From Bacillota bacterium (lineage in GTDB: Bacteria; Bacillota; Clostridia; Lachnospirales; Bianqueaceae), in assembly GCA_017620135.1 (NCBI GenBank), contig JAFZQZ010000075.1:1-64000 (forward strand): 64,000 nucleotides of DNA. The letters run 5' to 3'. Made by a program: the position numbers and the translations under genes. A model generated the notes under the pieces. It did no database searches, had not been told where the DNA came from, and was given only the letters and a program-made list of their open reading frames with translations. Below, in pieces: positions 33,581 through 42,114 of the stretch (positions are counted from its first letter, which is position 1; every line of letters begins with the position of its first letter).

Positions 33581-33935
33581 TAGTTCTTCATATGTCAGAT
33601 CTGCAGAAGAGGATCAAAGAGAGGCGGATGCCTGGCTGCAAAAAGTGGCGCAACTGGAAAAGCAATACCAGGATGAATTAACTGCCGCCAGCGATGATCC
33701 GGAAAAAAAGAACGCAGTCGTCAGATTGATCGCCGAGGAGGCGGGTATGCCTCCGCGACTGGCTATTGGTATTATGAATCGACCTATCGTGTCTCTGATC
33801 AATCAATATTTCAGATACAATAAGGTGAACGAACCAGCGCCTGCTGATACATCCGCCAGCCGATGGACATGTCCGAAATGCAATACAGAAAATACCGGAG
33901 TTTTCTGCACAGCATGCGGAGCAAAACGGGCGTGA
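33567..33935 (+). CDS. Small zinc-ribbon protein
   Basis: A 122-residue protein. The N-terminal 60 residues are helical and charged (YVRSAEEDQREADAWLQKV). A middle segment, IGIMNRPIVSLINQYF, precedes a C-terminal zinc ribbon, CPKCNTENTGVFCTACGAKRA. GGAGGAG precedes the ATG at 33567, and the gene overlaps the end of the QueG-like gene by 14 bp, so the two are translationally coupled. Its ribbon closely resembles those of the SPFH-like protein at 24998. Function is unknown. Confidence 0.75.
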   Translation: MELYNSSSYVRSAEEDQREADAWLQKVAQLEKQYQDELTAASDDPEKKNAVVRLIAEEAGMPPRLAIGIMNRPIVSLINQYFRYNKVNEPAPADTSASRWTCPKCNTENTGVFCTACGAKRA

Positions 33936-33942
33936 AACGAGA

Positions 33943-34674
33943 ATGAAAACTTTAGAAAGAGGATTCGTAAAACTTGCGGCTCTGGTCCTGCTCGCAGCAG
34001 TACTGCTGAGCGGGTGTGTGCCGAAAAGATATTCCGAAAGCCAGGAAGAGGCGCTTGTACAGGCCTGTTTGCCTGCCATACAGGAATTTCTGTCGGACAG
34101 GTACGGCGAATATGAACTGGGCGAGTTCCATCTGCTGAAAGGCCTTATTGCGCCGGATAAGCCCCTGGATGGGCGCTACGGGAGCAATATCGTCAGAGGA
34201 AACTATACGGTCGGGGAGAACACCTGGGAGCTGGTTTATGACAGGGAGACCGGTCGTTTCTATACCAGTGAACTGCTGGAGAAGCTTATGGAACAGGAAA
34301 CGGAGCGGATGCGGGGATATCTGGAAACCGAACTGCCAAAGGAAGACCTGAGGGAATTCCGGCTGACAGTGCTTGATTTATATTATCTCGTGGAGTCTCA
34401 TGATATCGTGATCGACAACCATAATAATACGGCAGACACTTATGTATATATCAATTCTGTGCTGCCGGCTGAGATCACGGAAGAAGATCTTCCGGCATTT
34501 GCCGAAAGAGGTTTTGACGGCGGCATCGTCAGCAGTATTCGATGTCATTATTACAGTGACAGGAAAAATGCTCTGACAGACGAAGCTTTTCAGACTTTCT
34601 TTGCCGACAATCCGGCTTATCAGGTGGGACAGTATCTTCTCATCGACAATGACAATCCTTCAGCCAAGGAGTAA
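33943..34674 (+). CDS. Lipoprotein of unknown function
   Basis: A 243-residue lipoprotein. The signal peptide ends in the lipobox LLSGC (Cys25). The mature part has an N-terminal segment like a 'DUF'-type sheet (FLSDRYGEYELGEFHLLKG, GRYGSNIVRGNYTVGENTW), and no enzyme motif is seen. It follows the zinc-ribbon gene by 7 bp with a weak ribosome binding site and is likely in that operon. Its 3' end abuts an acetyltransferase remnant. Confidence 0.72.
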   Translation: MKTLERGFVKLAALVLLAAVLLSGCVPKRYSESQEEALVQACLPAIQEFLSDRYGEYELGEFHLLKGLIAPDKPLDGRYGSNIVRGNYTVGENTWELVYDRETGRFYTSELLEKLMEQETERMRGYLETELPKEDLREFRLTVLDLYYLVESHDIVIDNHNNTADTYVYINSVLPAEITEEDLPAFAERGFDGGIVSSIRCHYYSDRKNALTDEAFQTFFADNPAYQVGQYLLIDNDNPSAKE

Positions 34675-34924
34675 AAAAGCTCCTATAGAACAGACAATAG
34701 AGCATTTTGCCGCAGATTTAGATGATTACAGAGGACTGGGTTATGGCGCATTATTGATCGAATGGGCAATAAATAGATTTGCCAGTCATGGAATTCATGA
34801 TATTGATGTGAAGGTAGCTGATGGAAATGAGGCAGTCTCATTCTATGAAAAATATGGATTCAAAATGAATGCGCATATATTGCGGCTGAGCAGTTCTGCA
34901 GAGGTGAAACATGAGTTTATATGA
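34675..34924 (+). pseudogene. GNAT acetyltransferase C-terminal remnant
   Basis: Codons ending in YRGLGYGALLIEWAINRF and GNEAVSFYEKYGFKMNAH are the acetyl-CoA-binding loop and last strand of a GNAT acetyltransferase. The N-terminal two thirds are missing, and the frame runs directly out of the preceding lipoprotein gene in another phase. The next gene starts inside its last codons. Confidence 0.75.
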
Positions 34925-35924
34925 ATTAAATGACTTCTCCAAGATAAAGTGCATGTTCGGAGACTGGGACGAGTTCGATGCCGTCGATGTGGAGATCAAG
35001 GTTTTTGTGACAGATCCGGACACACCGCGTTCGGCATTACTGTATTCTTCATATGACGGCATATTTTTGGGCGGAGAACCGGACAGAGAACTTGTCGAAT
35101 ACAGTCAGTTCGGCGACGATTCTGTACTCCCACAGAATGAAGCGTGGGAAAAGCTGATCCGGGAGTGCTATCCGGAAGCCAAACCGACGACCCGCTACGC
35201 GATCCATCGGTGTAAAGAATTCGATCGGGAAAAGCTGCAATCGTTTGTTGACGCACTGCCGGAGGGCTACGAGATCAAACGCATCGACAGTGAAATCTAT
35301 GATCTCCTTTCCACCAACGACGATCTGGAAGATCTGACAGGTGAGTTCAAGACGAAAGAAGCGTTTCTGGAGAAAGGACGCGGTTATGTCGTGCTGAAAG
35401 ACGGTAAGGTTGTTGCCGGCGCATCCTCCTGCTACTGCTACCACTTCGGCATTGAGGTCGAGATCGACACAGTACGATCGGAGCGCCGCAAGGGGCTTGC
35501 GACTGCCGTAGGCGCAAAGCTGATCCTTTCCTGTCTTGAAGATGGGTTGGAGCCGGTATGGGACGCGGCGAACATGATCTCGGTCCATCTGGCGGAAAAG
35601 CTGGGATATCGGTTCGACTGCGAATATGTGTACTACTGGATAAACGAGGCGCAGCGTCTCATGATCAAAGACCCCGATAAGAGTCACTGGCCGGATTTCT
35701 GCGGTGAATACGAAGAGCTGGTCGAAGCATTCATGCTCAAAAAGGTCTGGATGAAGGACGGCGATCTGTACGGGCTCGCGTGTAACGACCCGGAGGAAGA
35801 TTATTTCGAATTCAAGTTACTGCCGATCGGAGAAAATACGTTCGGCAGAGCGAACGGTTCCGTGCGGATCACATTCGGCGACAACTGCCTCGTCATAGAC
35901 GGGATCACCTGCAAAAAGCTGTAA
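34911..35924 (+). CDS. GNAT acetyltransferase (PF12746-like)
   Basis: A 337-residue protein of the GNAT_acetyltran type. The N-terminal half is a divergent domain (ALLYSSYDGIFLGGEPDRE). The acetyl-CoA site is in VEIDTVRSERRKGLATAVGAKLI, with the closing VWDAANMISVHLAEKLGY. A C-terminal extension of about 70 residues (YGLACNDPEEDYFEFKLL) is not part of the usual fold. The substrate is unknown. AGAGGTGAAAC precedes the ATG, which overlaps the end of the preceding GNAT remnant. Confidence 0.8.
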   Translation: MSLYELNDFSKIKCMFGDWDEFDAVDVEIKVFVTDPDTPRSALLYSSYDGIFLGGEPDRELVEYSQFGDDSVLPQNEAWEKLIRECYPEAKPTTRYAIHRCKEFDREKLQSFVDALPEGYEIKRIDSEIYDLLSTNDDLEDLTGEFKTKEAFLEKGRGYVVLKDGKVVAGASSCYCYHFGIEVEIDTVRSERRKGLATAVGAKLILSCLEDGLEPVWDAANMISVHLAEKLGYRFDCEYVYYWINEAQRLMIKDPDKSHWPDFCGEYEELVEAFMLKKVWMKDGDLYGLACNDPEEDYFEFKLLPIGENTFGRANGSVRITFGDNCLVIDGITCKKL

Positions 35925-35945
35925 ACAGAGTGTTGAGGGATATGA

Positions 35946-36143
35946 GGTGATGGAAGAGAAAATGATTGGCCGATCCCCTATACCGGAGCAAACAGTAAAT
36001 GGATAATCCAATCTAACATAGGATGTCTTGTCAGGATCTATACCGACAGCAATGGTGAATGGCACATCAGTGATTATTGCTGCAACGAGCAGACATCAGT
36101 GAAAGAACTCGGTATCACCTGGACATTCGGCGACAGAGAGTGA
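35946..36143 (+). pseudogene. Orphan gene-end remnant
   Basis: A 65-codon open segment without a start codon. It reads coherently (ENDWPIPYTGANSKWIIQ, VRIYTDSNGEWHISD, KELGITWTFGDRE) and ends in TGA. It looks like the C-terminus of a longer protein of unknown family, left behind by deletion. Confidence 0.4.
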
Positions 36144-36186
36144 GATAGGAAAAGGTCAGAATATTACAAAAGCTCATTCAAACAGA

Positions 36187-36485
36187 TACTTGCGTCTGAA
36201 AAACAGAGTTTGTCACTTTTTGACGGACATTCTTTAAAGAATGCGTCTGAGAATCCAATTAAGTCATTTTTTGACGGACGTAAAGAGAGAAATTACCAGA
36301 TTGTCATCGCCGCAATGCATTTTTCAAGGCAAAAGTCTTTTGAACAAAAACAAGCGTCTTTGCGTAAAAGACAACCGTGTCTGATCTGCAAAATCCATGC
36401 GGCAGAAAATGGAAAAAGATTCTTTTCAGACGCACCAAGGGAAAGACTTGCGTACAGAACTGGTGAAAAGACAAAATCAGACGCA
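36187..36485. repeat. Intergenic inverted array, family 2
   Basis: TGCGTCTGA occurs at 36191 and 36242 (51 bp apart). Its inverse TCAGACGCA occurs at 36426 and 36477 (again 51 bp apart). TTTTTGACGGAC repeats at 36217 and 36268, also 51 bp apart. The midpoint, near 36336, is the palindrome CAAAAG-T-CTTTTG (36330-36342). A second hairpin, GTCTTT/AAAGAC, lies at 36356-36372. The array stays open in frame with the GNAT gene downstream, but the ribosome binding site puts that gene's start at 36525. Confidence 0.65.
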
Positions 36486-36524
36486 ACAGACATAAAACAG
36501 AAACGAATTTGCGAGGACAGGAAA

Positions 36525-36995
36525 ATGCTGGAATTGTACAAGCCACGAGTGGAAGATCTCTGGTTCCGGGAGAAGATGCTGAGTGATGAAGAAACGATGT
36601 CATACAACCATGCCTGGGGAGGAACGATCCCGTTTCCCGAGAGTGAATGGAAGTCGTGGCATGAATACTGGGTCCTCTGTGATGACGGAAAACGGTTTTA
36701 CCGTTATCTGAAAGACGCGGATTCCGGTGAGTTCGTCGGAGAGATCGCTTATCATTTTGACAATGAAAGAATGATCTGGCTGGCCGATGTGATCGTCATC
36801 GCAGATCAACGTGGAAAAGGATATGGAAAACAAGGGCTGAAGATCCTCTGCGAGCTGGCAGCAAAAAACGGGATCGAGAACCTGTACGATGATATCGCAA
36901 TCGATAATCCGGCGATCTCTCTTTTCAAAGAAAACGGGTTCATAGAAGAGTATCGCACGGATGAAATTATTATGCTGAAAAAAGAGCTTAGATAA
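36525..36995 (+). CDS. GNAT family N-acetyltransferase
   Basis: A 156-residue GNAT enzyme. The acetyl-CoA loop is VIVIADQRGKGYGKQGLKIL, and the final strand includes NPAISLFKENGFIEEYRTDE. It starts at 36525 after GAGGACAGG. The frame is open for 105 further codons upstream through the inverted array, but those have no protein-like composition. The next gene begins at the base after its stop codon, so the two are co-translated. The acceptor substrate is not evident. Confidence 0.85.
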   Translation: MLELYKPRVEDLWFREKMLSDEETMSYNHAWGGTIPFPESEWKSWHEYWVLCDDGKRFYRYLKDADSGEFVGEIAYHFDNERMIWLADVIVIADQRGKGYGKQGLKILCELAAKNGIENLYDDIAIDNPAISLFKENGFIEEYRTDEIIMLKKELR

Positions 36996-37763
36996 ATGTG
37001 CAGATTAATACTTTCTGATTTAGACCATACGCTGCTCAGATCGGACGGCAGCATATCGGATCGGACGCTTGATGTATTGAAGCGCTGCAGGGATAAAGGG
37101 ATCCTTTTTGCGATCGCCACGGCCAGATACTGGATCGGGGCAGAACGTTATATCGAACTTCTTAAACCGGATTTTGAGATCACTACGGACGGCACGCTGG
37201 TTCATTCCGACGGCAAATGCATCTACAGTTCGGAATTCACGGCGGAAGACACGAATAAGATCATACAATTGTTGCTTAAGAAAAAACCTGATACCGAGAT
37301 AACCGTAGCAAATGGCAAAACCGTTTACTGGAACAGTAAGCATATTGCCGAATCAGAAAAACTCCATAAAGCGATCTATATGGAATACGATAAGCCGCTG
37401 GAATGCCGCGCAAACAAGATCGTAGCAGAACTTCCCGATGAAGGTATCGCACGGCAGATAGCTGATGAAATCGACTGCAGACTGCAGTGCTACAGAGGAG
37501 AGAAATGGTATTCATTTCTCCCGAAGGGTTCCGGAAAGATCGAAGCGATCAGGGCCATGTCTGCAGTCAGTGGAATAGATATTGAAGATATGGTTGCTTT
37601 TGGTGATGACAGGAATGATATCGAAATGCTGAAGATCTGCGGAAAGGGAATAGCAGTATCCAATGCTATTAAGGATATTCTTGATCTGGCTGACGAGGTA
37701 ACGTTATCAAACGATGAAGACGGTGTTGCCAGATGGATCGAAAACAGAATCGCAAATGAATAA
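36996..37763 (+). CDS. HAD-IIB (Cof-type) phosphatase
   Basis: A 255-residue HAD hydrolase of the Cof/YidA group. Motif I is LSDLDHTLL with nucleophile Asp8 and Asp10. A C2 cap follows (residues 85-185), and motif IV is VAFGDDRNDIEMLK with a conserved Lys (GSGKIEAI) before it. It dephosphorylates small sugar or cofactor phosphates. Its ATG directly follows the stop codon of the acetyltransferase gene. Confidence 0.9.
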   Translation: MCRLILSDLDHTLLRSDGSISDRTLDVLKRCRDKGILFAIATARYWIGAERYIELLKPDFEITTDGTLVHSDGKCIYSSEFTAEDTNKIIQLLLKKKPDTEITVANGKTVYWNSKHIAESEKLHKAIYMEYDKPLECRANKIVAELPDEGIARQIADEIDCRLQCYRGEKWYSFLPKGSGKIEAIRAMSAVSGIDIEDMVAFGDDRNDIEMLKICGKGIAVSNAIKDILDLADEVTLSNDEDGVARWIENRIANE

Positions 37764-37801
37764 AGCAGAAAATGGAAAGAGTCTCAGCCGTTCTTTCTTT
37801 T

Positions 37802-38482
37802 TTATCTGACAACTTTATATCTTAATCTTATATACGAATCCTGCAGCGGGATACATTCGATCAATTGCAGCACACCAAGGCTGGACAATTCATTGGAAGA
37901 GGTCAATGATTTTCCGTCGATCAGGGTCGATGTATCTTTTCCGCCGATCAGGACAGGCGCGACAACGATATCCACAAAATCGATCAGCTTTTCTCTCAGA
38001 AGCAAACCATTCACGGTACCGCCGGACTGGATCGTCAGGCGTTCACAGCCATATTCTTTTTTCAGGCGCTCGAACGCATCGCTGAGAGAAAGACTGTCCT
38101 GTAGGATAATGTGGAGGTTTTCTGCTTCGACATGAAATGCCGGGTGATCCTTGTTTGACGTTATCAATACGAATCGATCTGACTTTGCGCAGAAGTATCG
38201 TACACCGTGATCTGTTAGATGACGGTTGTCAAGCACTACAAAGGAAACGGGTGTTTTTGAAGGAAACTCTTTTTGGTTCACACCCATTTTTTCCTGTACC
38301 CGACCGGTATTGAAGGACCACAGATCGGTCGTCTGTTCGATTTCATAATACTGGTGAAGGCCTTCCTTTAAACCGTCAATACCCGGAAAATCCCGGTCTA
38401 CGTCCAGTTCGTCCGTGGAACCGGTACTGATTTTTCCGTCAACGGACATCAGCATGAATAATGTGGTGAATGGTCTGTCCAT
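37802..38482 (-). CDS. RibD C-terminal/dihydrofolate reductase-like protein
   Basis: A 226-residue reductase with the DHFR-like fold of the RibD C-terminal domain. Markers are TLFMLMSVDGKIS near the start, LWSFNTGRVQEKMG, ERLTIQSGGTVNGLLLREKLIDFVDIVVAPVLIGG. It reduces a pyrimidine or pterin-like substrate with NADPH; no other riboflavin genes are nearby, so the pathway is open. The start at 38482 follows GGAGGAAAAG. Confidence 0.85.
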   Translation of the reverse strand: MDRPFTTLFMLMSVDGKISTGSTDELDVDRDFPGIDGLKEGLHQYYEIEQTTDLWSFNTGRVQEKMGVNQKEFPSKTPVSFVVLDNRHLTDHGVRYFCAKSDRFVLITSNKDHPAFHVEAENLHIILQDSLSLSDAFERLKKEYGCERLTIQSGGTVNGLLLREKLIDFVDIVVAPVLIGGKDTSTLIDGKSLTSSNELSSLGVLQLIECIPLQDSYIRLRYKVVR

Positions 38483-38509
38483 CTTTTCCTCCACAAATTA
38501 GGTTTTCTT

Positions 38510-40090
38510 CTACAAGTATATCATATCTGGGTTTCCTATGCAGCGCAGGTCTTTGGCTTGGATATCAGCCAGGATGGCTGCCGCGCGGCGCCGGGACAGA
38601 AGGCCGGGCCGTTTGGCGAGCCCGCCCGCGGGCGAATCTGCATGCCAGGTCTTTTCGGAAAGGATCGGCATGCGTTCGAGGATCATCCGACCTTTCTCGC
38701 TAAGCTCGAATTCCTTGTCGCCGTATACTTCCGCGTAGCCGCCCCAGGCGCAAAGCTGGCCGCCGATCACCTGCTCAGTCGGCGGGACCTGAAGGTCGTT
38801 GTGGAAGATGAGCGATTTTGGCCACCAGTGCATCCAGGTGTATACGCTCCAGCGCGAAATGTCGCGCTCGGACCAATATGTGTCGGGAAAGTCGAGATAC
38901 ATCGGCTCCCAAGACGCGTTGATCACCTCAAATCCCGACGCGAGCAGGTCGGTTGCGAGCTGATAGTACGACTCCCACGCGAAAACCTGCGTGCGCCGGT
39001 CCAGCAGATGGTTCCACTCAGGCGGGAACCCTTCCCACACGACCGGGATTCGTCCCAGGCTAAGCACATAATCGGACATCTGCGCGACAAAATGCGCATA
39101 CGCCTGGTGGATGTCGTTCATCTGGTGCTCTTTCATATAGTCTACGCTTGCAGGATCCTTGTACCAGCGTTCCAGCACGGCCTCGTCTCCGCCGATATGG
39201 ATCCGCTTCGCATGCGGGAACAGTTCAGCAGTCTCGCGAAGCAGCGCCTTTGCGCCTTCCTGTGCATGTTCGGAAAGCGAGATGATTCCTGAGCTGCCGA
39301 ACACATCCGGGTAGGCCTGCTGAAGCTTCGTGCAGTGGCCCGGAGTCTCCAGTTCCGGCATCAACTCGACGCCGCGCACATAGGCATATTCACCCAGTTT
39401 TTCGATCTCTTCGAAGGTATAGTGACGGCCGGGCGTGGGCAGGTCCGGGAAGATCCGGCTGGGCAGGGTATAGCTTTGGTCATCGGAAAAATGCAGATGC
39501 AGCACGCGGATACCGTAAAGGCGGCAGGCGTCGACCATATGAAGAACAAACGGCAGCGGCATAAAAGACCTCGCCATATCGAGCATGACGCCTCGGTATT
39601 CTTTGTCTGGTTTTTCCCGGATCTCGAGATCCGGCAGGAAGAAAAGCGGTGCTTCAGCGGCAGATTCACTTTCCGCGGTCACACCCAGCTGCAGCAGCAT
39701 CGCGGCTGCATGATTGATCCCATACAGTGTCGACGCAGTCAGGACAGCTTCATCGGCAGAGATCTTTAATCCATACTCTTCTTCTGCCAGTACCGTATCC
39801 TGCCGGATGACGATGGAAGAGAGCGTTTCACAGGGCAGTAGGGTGACGGCAGGGACAGCCGGAGCCCAGGCCGGAGTAAACTCCGGCTTTGTTTTTTCTC
39901 CCAGCCGGATCGTACCGGCATTGATAGCGTCACAACCGGGACCGGTCAGGCGCGTAAGCTCTTCCTGCAGCAGAGCTGCGGCCGCAGCGAACGCAGGCGT
40001 CTCACAGACGACGTCCGGTTGATGCGGATGGAAAAGAAGATCCTCAGGGATCGTGTTATGTAAAGAAGGAATGGGCGGATAGAATTTCAT
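38510..40090 (-). CDS. GH20 beta-N-acetylhexosaminidase
   Basis: A 526-residue glycoside hydrolase family 20 enzyme. The N-terminal GH20b-like domain (to about 150) is followed by the TIM barrel: YRGVMLDMARSFMPL, LHLHFSDDQSYTLPS, then the catalytic Asp302-Glu303 pair in HIGGDEAVLERW. Aromatic substrate-site residues lie in WSVYTWMHWWP. There is no signal peptide, so it acts on imported GlcNAc- or GalNAc-containing oligosaccharides. AGGAGGCTGTC fixes the start at 40090. No transporter is adjacent. Confidence 0.92.
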   Translation of the reverse strand: MKFYPPIPSLHNTIPEDLLFHPHQPDVVCETPAFAAAAALLQEELTRLTGPGCDAINAGTIRLGEKTKPEFTPAWAPAVPAVTLLPCETLSSIVIRQDTVLAEEEYGLKISADEAVLTASTLYGINHAAAMLLQLGVTAESESAAEAPLFFLPDLEIREKPDKEYRGVMLDMARSFMPLPFVLHMVDACRLYGIRVLHLHFSDDQSYTLPSRIFPDLPTPGRHYTFEEIEKLGEYAYVRGVELMPELETPGHCTKLQQAYPDVFGSSGIISLSEHAQEGAKALLRETAELFPHAKRIHIGGDEAVLERWYKDPASVDYMKEHQMNDIHQAYAHFVAQMSDYVLSLGRIPVVWEGFPPEWNHLLDRRTQVFAWESYYQLATDLLASGFEVINASWEPMYLDFPDTYWSERDISRWSVYTWMHWWPKSLIFHNDLQVPPTEQVIGGQLCAWGGYAEVYGDKEFELSEKGRMILERMPILSEKTWHADSPAGGLAKRPGLLSRRRAAAILADIQAKDLRCIGNPDMIYL

Positions 40091-40219
40091 GACAGCCTCC
40101 TGATACGGAATGTGACTCGAATATAGCACTTCACTCCCGAAAAGTAAAGGGACGCGGCGCGCTGGTCAAAGAGGGACTGCTTTTTTGAAAAAGACATTCC
40201 CGGTGATCCGCCCCATTTT

Positions 40220-40777
40220 TTACTGTGACAGGATCGTCTGGATAAACTTTTTCAGGTAACTTCGCTGTTCTTCATCTTTCATGGTCTCGAACGCCGCGGA
40301 GTGGATCGTGGCGGAGGCCCCGTAGACCAGCTGTCTGGCGAGCAGTTCCTTTGGCAGCGGAGAAGAAACATCCATCTTCTCCAGCTGCTCACTGAGGACT
40401 GGCACCAACGCGTCGATCGTCTTCGCGTGCATCGCGTAGCGGATCGACCAGTGCATGCCGCCCTCGATCCGGCCGTACTGGCCCATCGCGGCCTGGTACA
40501 GCGGCAAAAATGCGTCCACGAACTCCTCGGGCGTCCGGCATCCGGAGATCATTTCCCGGCACTTTGCTTCAAAGTCCCGGAAGAACCGCTCGACGACCTG
40601 GTCGAACAGGTCCTCCTTGGACTTGAAATAGTGATAGAACATTCCGATCTCGCCGCCGACTTTGTCCGTGATCATCCGGACGGAAGTCGCTTCAAATCCG
40701 CTTTGGAAGAACATTTCTGTGGCGGCCCGGATGATCTCGTCCTTCCGGCCGCCGCTTAGTACCGCTTTTCTAGGCAT
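40220..40777 (-). CDS. TetR/AcrR family regulator
   Basis: A 185-residue TetR repressor. The helix-turn-helix is TSVRMITDKVGGEIGMFYHYF, and the ligand domain is of the common Firmicutes type. Its start overlaps the end of the alpha/beta hydrolase gene by 8 bp, so both are made from one message. It presumably represses its own operon through the paired sites at 41952-42031 and responds to a hydrolase substrate or product. Confidence 0.9.
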   Translation of the reverse strand: MPRKAVLSGGRKDEIIRAATEMFFQSGFEATSVRMITDKVGGEIGMFYHYFKSKEDLFDQVVERFFRDFEAKCREMISGCRTPEEFVDAFLPLYQAAMGQYGRIEGGMHWSIRYAMHAKTIDALVPVLSEQLEKMDVSSPLPKELLARQLVYGASATIHSAAFETMKDEEQRSYLKKFIQTILSQ

Positions 40778-41936
40778 TCGTCTTTTCCTCTAACCATGTT
40801 GTGATCGTCTCCAGCAGCAGTCCCATGTTGCCGATCTGGCAATGATGGTCGGCGTTTTCCTCTTTTGTGAAAAGCCGCCCGGTGACTGAGCGTGCGTTAA
40901 CGAGCGCGTCCAGTTGATCCTGATAAAAGATCGTATACAGGTCGCCCGCGCCGGCCAGCACCAGCACATCCTGCGTGAGCTCTTTCGACAGTTCGCGTGT
41001 GTTGAACTTGCGGATGTAGTTGAAATACTCGCAGGGCGTGTGGACGTTTTCGTAGATCGCGTAGCCCTGGTGCAGGAGCCACTTGGTGAAATAGTTTTCT
41101 TCGAGCTTCTTGTCCAGCCATTTCCACAGGAGATTTTTCGGGTGACGGGTCATGTAATCGAAGAACTTTGCTTTCTTCTCATCCATCTTTCCGAGGATCG
41201 CGCCGTAGAAATCATAGATCAGGTCGTACATGACCACGCGTTTGATCCGCTGGTCGTGAGCTGCCGCGCGCGGAGCGAGATATCCGCCCAGCGAGACACC
41301 GATCAGTGTGACGTCGTCCAGACCAAAGTAGTCGAGCACCGCGCTCGTGCAGTGCTCCCACTCCGGGGTCATTCGCACGTGATAGCGCATCAGCACCTCG
41401 CCCTGACCCGGTCCCTCAAAGAAATAAACATTGTAGTTCAGTTTCTGCAGGTAGAACAGCAGGACCAGGAACTCCTGTGCGAAGCTGTCGTAGCCGCCGT
41501 GGATCACGACCGTGCCTTTGGGGGCCTCACACTGAGTATAATAGACCGGCAATTCATAGTTGTCAAAGGGAATATGGATATACTTCAGATCCGGGAACTG
41601 GCTGTAGTAGGCGTCGTACAGCTTCCGGCAGCGTTCGTAGAGTACCCGTTTGGGGGAGGTCTCGTCATCATCGCCTTCACTGAGCGTATAGAACTGCGCT
41701 GAGCGGAAACAGGTCGCAGCCTTCAGCAGTTCACCCTTTTTCTCCGCCTCTTCTCCCAGCTCGCAGAAGATCGAGATCCACTTTTCAAATCCGTCGATCT
41801 GTTTCGCGATCTCCATCAGTTCTTCCTTCCCGAAGACGCCCTGGGAATAGAAGCGGTTCAGCTGGAAATTGAAGGCTTCCACCTCGTGAAAATCAATATA
41901 TCCTACCGGGAAATGCATCGTTGTTTCCTGTGTCAT
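40770..41936 (-). CDS. Alpha/beta hydrolase
   Basis: A 388-residue alpha/beta-hydrolase with a long helical N-terminal region (residues 1-120), as in the FrsA or 2,6-dihydropseudooxynicotine hydrolase group. The oxyanion region is VVIHGGYDSFAQEF, the nucleophile elbow is GVSLGGYLAPRAA, and the acid-histidine end is AGAGDLYTIFYQDQ with ENADHHCQIGNMG. GGAGGATAAAG before 41936 fixes the start. The TetR gene follows in the same operon. The substrate is probably a small ester, amide or C-C-bonded aromatic. Confidence 0.87.
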   Translation of the reverse strand: MTQETTMHFPVGYIDFHEVEAFNFQLNRFYSQGVFGKEELMEIAKQIDGFEKWISIFCELGEEAEKKGELLKAATCFRSAQFYTLSEGDDDETSPKRVLYERCRKLYDAYYSQFPDLKYIHIPFDNYELPVYYTQCEAPKGTVVIHGGYDSFAQEFLVLLFYLQKLNYNVYFFEGPGQGEVLMRYHVRMTPEWEHCTSAVLDYFGLDDVTLIGVSLGGYLAPRAAAHDQRIKRVVMYDLIYDFYGAILGKMDEKKAKFFDYMTRHPKNLLWKWLDKKLEENYFTKWLLHQGYAIYENVHTPCEYFNYIRKFNTRELSKELTQDVLVLAGAGDLYTIFYQDQLDALVNARSVTGRLFTKEENADHHCQIGNMGLLLETITTWLEEKTNA

Positions 41937-41951
41937 TTCTTTATCCTCCAT

Positions 41952-42031
41952 AAACCGAATATCGTTCTGTAAACGGATGATAACACATCCTGGACAGCTT
42001 TGTCAAGAATAAAGAGAACGATATTCGGTTT
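41952..42031. promoter_or_regulatory. Paired mirror-image operators and TetR operon promoter
   Basis: AAACCGAATATCGTTCT (41952-41968) is repeated exactly in inverse (42015-42031), 46 bp apart. Each copy contains the short palindrome CGAATATCG in imperfect form. On the minus strand, TTGACA (42006-42001) lies between the two sites, with TTATCA 17 bp further on. One operator thus sits upstream of the -35 and one downstream of the -10. Confidence 0.8.
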
Positions 42032-42114
42032 TGAGAAAAAAGTATACCATCCGGGAAAACTTGTGTATAATAGGGAACAGAGACTCTGTAAATCCGGGAA
42101 TGGAGACCGATACT

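Noticed and set aside
36210-36524. In-frame 105-codon extension of the GNAT gene
   Set aside because: The stretch is the inverted array, codon content is not protein-like, and a good ribosome binding site precedes 36525.
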